Below are positions 7,193 to 8,513 of a stretch of DNA of 8,513 nucleotides, piece after piece. Both the position numbers and the translations under genes were made by a program. The stretch's first letter is position 1, and the number at the start of each line of letters is the position of its first letter. Origin of the DNA: CAZGGW01 sp964525365 (GTDB taxonomy: Bacteria > Bacillota_I > Bacilli_A > RF39 > UBA660); the NCBI GenBank assembly GCA_964525365.1, contig CAZGGW010000036.1, forward strand, positions 1 to 8,513, given 5' to 3'. The notes under the pieces are model-generated. The model had not been told where the DNA came from, made no database searches, and worked only from the letters and a program-made list of their open reading frames with translations.

Positions 7193-7395
7193 TTATTTTG
7201 TTGAAACAAGCAAGCCTTTCACATCAACTTTCAATGCATTGGCAATCTTTGACAATGTCTCAAGAGTAGGTTGAGATTCGTTATAGTACACCAACGGGAA
7301 ATAGTCGCTTCATCTCTTTCTAACGTTTCCGCCAACCACTTTCCTGTTTTATTCTGTTCTGCAAGTACGATTTTTAGCCTATTTATCTGTTTCAT
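7193..7395 (-). pseudogene. XRE/Cro-type helix-turn-helix regulator split by a 2-bp frameshift
   Basis: ATG at 7395 opens a reading frame coding a helix-turn-helix: TGKWLAETLERDEATISRW spans the two DNA-contacting helices. The frame then runs into unrelated residues and stops early (54 residues). Continuing in another frame restores ESQPTLETLSKIANALK and then VDVKGLLVSTK to TAA at 7193-7195, the normal end of a ~66-residue Bacteroidetes XRE protein. Removing two bases from ACTATAACG (minus strand, near 7282-7286) gives the expected SRWCTNESQPTLETL, so a TA duplication is the likely cause. The region length of 203 bases equals 67 codons plus 2, which fits. It lies 11 bases before qatA and was probably the operon's autorepressor. 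A sequencing error or an intact truncated product that still binds DNA cannot be excluded. Confidence 0.8.
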
Positions 7396-7419
7396 TAATA
7401 AAATTATTGATGTATTTTG

Positions 7420-7427
7420 CAAATATA
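7420..7427 (-). promoter_or_regulatory. Candidate Bacteroidetes -7 promoter element of the qat operon
   Basis: On the minus strand this reads TATATTTG, matching the Bacteroidetes sigma-ABfr -7 consensus TAnnTTTG. It lies 24 bases before the regulator ATG (7395), leaving a leader of roughly 15-20 bases. The upstream TTG (7443-7445) sits at a shorter spacing than usual, so the -33 element is weak or absent. No other good promoter is visible between genes, so transcription from here probably covers the regulator, qatABCD and the three genes after it. Confidence 0.45.
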
Positions 7428-7435
7428 ATTATTTG
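7420..7435. promoter_or_regulatory. Palindrome overlapping the promoter, candidate operator
   Basis: CAAATA (7420-7425) and TATTTG (7430-7435) form a perfect 6-bp inverted repeat with a 4-base spacer. It covers the -7 promoter element exactly, where a repressor would block RNA polymerase. A small HTH gene directly downstream makes autorepression the simple reading. In such AT-rich DNA, short palindromes also occur by chance. Confidence 0.35.
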
Positions 7436-7527
7436 TATAATGCAATATGCCTTTAGTTATCAATATTTTATGCAAACATAGATCTGGAATAGAAAATATT
7501 GCGTTTTCTCAAATCTCAACAAATGTA

Positions 7528-7586
7528 AGAAAGCCTTATTCATTTCAATTAGCTCCAGTTCTTCTTTCGCAACCCTGAGGCTTTCT
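7528..7586. repeat. 9-bp inverted repeat in the regulator-radC intergenic region
   Basis: AGAAAGCCT (7528-7536) is perfectly complemented by AGGCTTTCT (7578-7586) across 41 bases. It lies in non-coding DNA between the divergent operon promoter and the RadC-like gene. It could be a protein-binding site, the base of a hairpin, or a remnant of an insertion. No adjoining T run is present that would make it a terminator. Confidence 0.35.
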
Positions 7587-7778
7587 ACTTAGTGTGTTTT
7601 TGCTTTAGATTAATTATACTGTTCTATAGATTCATCAGACTTGTCGGATACTCCTTCGATAAACAGAAGCAGATATCAGAAAAAAACGAAGAACTAATAT
7701 ATTGCGAATAGTAAAAATACCTACTTTGCCATTCTCTTAATATTAAAGTCATTTCCCCACTAATTTTTAGGCAAAGAT

Positions 7779-7894
7779 ACAGGAAATCACCCACAAGTAG
7801 CAAGGTCAGGCACTGCGTGTTTGCATTGGCAATCTCCACACCTGCGGGTAGTATTCCCACTGAAAACCTTGCATGAAGTGAATGAATTTCCTGT
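7779..7894. ncRNA. Nested inverted repeats, candidate structured RNA upstream of radC-like gene
   Basis: An outer 9-bp stem, ACAGGAAAT (7779-7787) with ATTTCCTGT (7886-7894), encloses an inner 7-bp stem, GCAAGGT (7800-7806) with ACCTTGC (7866-7872). Inside these, CAGG/CCTG (7807-7810, 7841-7844), GTGT/ACAC (7817-7820, 7838-7841) and TTGC/GCAA (7821-7824, 7829-7832, loop ATTG) continue the nesting, with one shared base at 7841. Such concentric pairing is hard to get by chance and fits a folded RNA or a DNA cruciform. The transcribed strand is unknown. An open frame crosses it on the minus strand but has no recognisable domain. The block is also more GC-rich than its surroundings. Whether it is transcribed is not visible here. 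Confidence 0.4.
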
Positions 7895-7941
7895 GAACGT
7901 GAAAGCAAAAAATTAATGTTTCATTTTAAATTTTGCTTGTC

Positions 7942-8394
7942 ATGAAAATAGATTATTTCAAGATTCCAGAAATCAAAGTGTCCTATAAGGATAATGTGAA
8001 AACAACCGAACGTTTCCAGATTAAATGTTCTGAAGATACAGTACAAATTTTCAAGATTGCATTCGGGGAATGTATGCAACACCATGAAGAGGCCTATGTT
8101 ATTTTCATGAACCGTTCTAACCGGGTATTGGGGATTTCCAATATTTCAAAATGTGGTGTGGCCAGTACATTGGTTGATATTAAAATCATTATGCAAACGG
8201 CATTGAAAGTACATGCTTCTGCTATCATCTTTTCACATAATCATCCGTCGTCCATTCTACGACCAAGCCAGGAAGATATTCGGTTAACCAAAAAACTAAA
8301 GGAAGCTTGTGAGCTTCTGGATATTTCTTTTCTGGATCATATCATTATGACCGAAGAAGATCATTATAGCTTTGCTAATGAAGGGCTTTTATAG
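7942..8394 (+). CDS. RadC-like JAB/MPN-domain protein
   Basis: The product has 150 residues from ATG at 7942; a TTG three codons earlier is less likely. It contains the RadC-type JAB domain: AYVIFMNRSNRVLG (51-64), then FSHNHPSS (97-104) with His99 and His101, and Ser109 and Asp112 in SQED. This is the HxHPx6SxxD zinc motif of the family. The N-terminal helix-hairpin-helix domain of full RadC is missing, as in the short RadC-like proteins common in Bacteroidetes mobile and accessory regions. No glutamate is obvious at the usual upstream catalytic position (GISNISKCG). The molecular function of RadC is not settled, despite its old DNA-repair name. It is transcribed away from the qat operon and ends inside its own terminator. 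Confidence 0.88.
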   Translation: MKIDYFKIPEIKVSYKDNVKTTERFQIKCSEDTVQIFKIAFGECMQHHEEAYVIFMNRSNRVLGISNISKCGVASTLVDIKIIMQTALKVHASAIIFSHNHPSSILRPSQEDIRLTKKLKEACELLDISFLDHIIMTEEDHYSFANEGLL

Positions 8395-8403
8395 CCCTTT
8401 TTT
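8381..8403 (+). terminator. Rho-independent terminator of the RadC-like gene
   Basis: AAGGGCT (8381-8387) pairs with AGCCCTT (8393-8399) around the loop TTTAT, and the following bases complete a run of six T residues (8398-8403). The stem overlaps the last codons and the TAG stop (8392-8394). This is a classical intrinsic terminator for plus-strand transcripts. Confidence 0.85.
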
Positions 8404-8513
8404 GTCGAAATCAGATCTTATCCTGCTTCTTTTATAAAACCCTCCCATTAGTCAGTCGTCCATCGGGCGGTTATTCCTTTCCATTTCTATATGCAAAAGT
8501 ATTTACGGCTTCT
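8404..8513. other. Right-edge sequence with no supported gene
   Basis: I see no gene here that can be supported. On the minus strand 8494-8501 reads TACTTTTG, which fits the Bacteroidetes -7 consensus. It is followed by a short frame starting MERNNRPMDD, interrupted by one TGA and continuing LMGGFYKRSRIRSDFDKKGL into the radC terminator. At about 30 codons with an in-frame stop this is most likely chance. Confidence 0.3.

Noticed and set aside
7271..7456. Plus-strand open frame of 61 codons
   Set aside because: It is antisense to the broken HTH regulator and its promoter; no motif.
7473..7480. Second TAnnTTTG match (TATGTTTG, minus strand)
   Set aside because: It has no -33-like element at a usual distance and is further from the regulator start than the match at 7420-7427.
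7624..7908. Minus-strand open frame of 94 codons upstream of the RadC-like gene
   Set aside because: There is no recognisable domain and an uneven composition, and it runs through the nested inverted repeats, which better explain any conservation. I cannot exclude a real small protein.
1..8513. CRISPR array, tRNA or rRNA genes, insertion sequence
   Set aside because: I saw no regularly spaced repeats, no tRNA-like cloverleaf or rRNA signature, and no transposase gene with terminal repeats.

Overview
The window looks like a chromosomal accessory island of a Bacteroidetes (probably Bacteroidales) bacterium. The evidence is the AT-rich DNA, the near absence of Shine-Dalgarno sequences before the genes, a TAnnTTTG-type promoter element, and a short RadC/JAB protein of the kind common in Bacteroidetes accessory regions. 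The species cannot be told from the sequence.

The core is a long minus-strand operon running from about 7395 down to 208. It opens with a small XRE-type helix-turn-helix gene broken by a 2-bp frameshift (7193-7395). Next comes a complete four-gene QatABCD anti-phage system: a KAP-family P-loop ATPase (qatA), the system-specific QatB with a disordered N-terminus (qatB), a QueC-like PP-loop/zinc enzyme (qatC) and a TatD-like metal-dependent nuclease (qatD). All catalytic motifs I can check in these four are intact.

The operon does not stop at qatD. Ten bases later it continues into three more tightly packed genes: a stand-alone HsdR N-terminus-like PD-(D/E)xK nuclease (1537-2424), a 158-residue P-loop protein of unknown role (1037-1513) and a trypsin-fold serine protease with an intact His-Asp-Ser triad (208-1032). 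I do not know this trio as a described unit. A nuclease, a P-loop protein and a protease behind QatABCD could be a second effector module or an extension of Qat, and it is the best candidate here for something undescribed.

Right of the operon, 7396-7941 is about 545 bases without a convincing gene. It holds the likely operon promoter with an overlapping palindrome, a 9-bp inverted repeat, and a nested set of inverted repeats at 7779-7894 that could be a structured RNA. A plus-strand RadC-like gene (7942-8394) follows and ends in a textbook terminator overlapping its stop codon. The left edge (3-107) is the C-terminal tail of an unidentified plus-strand gene, convergent with the operon. The last 110 bases contain no gene I can support.
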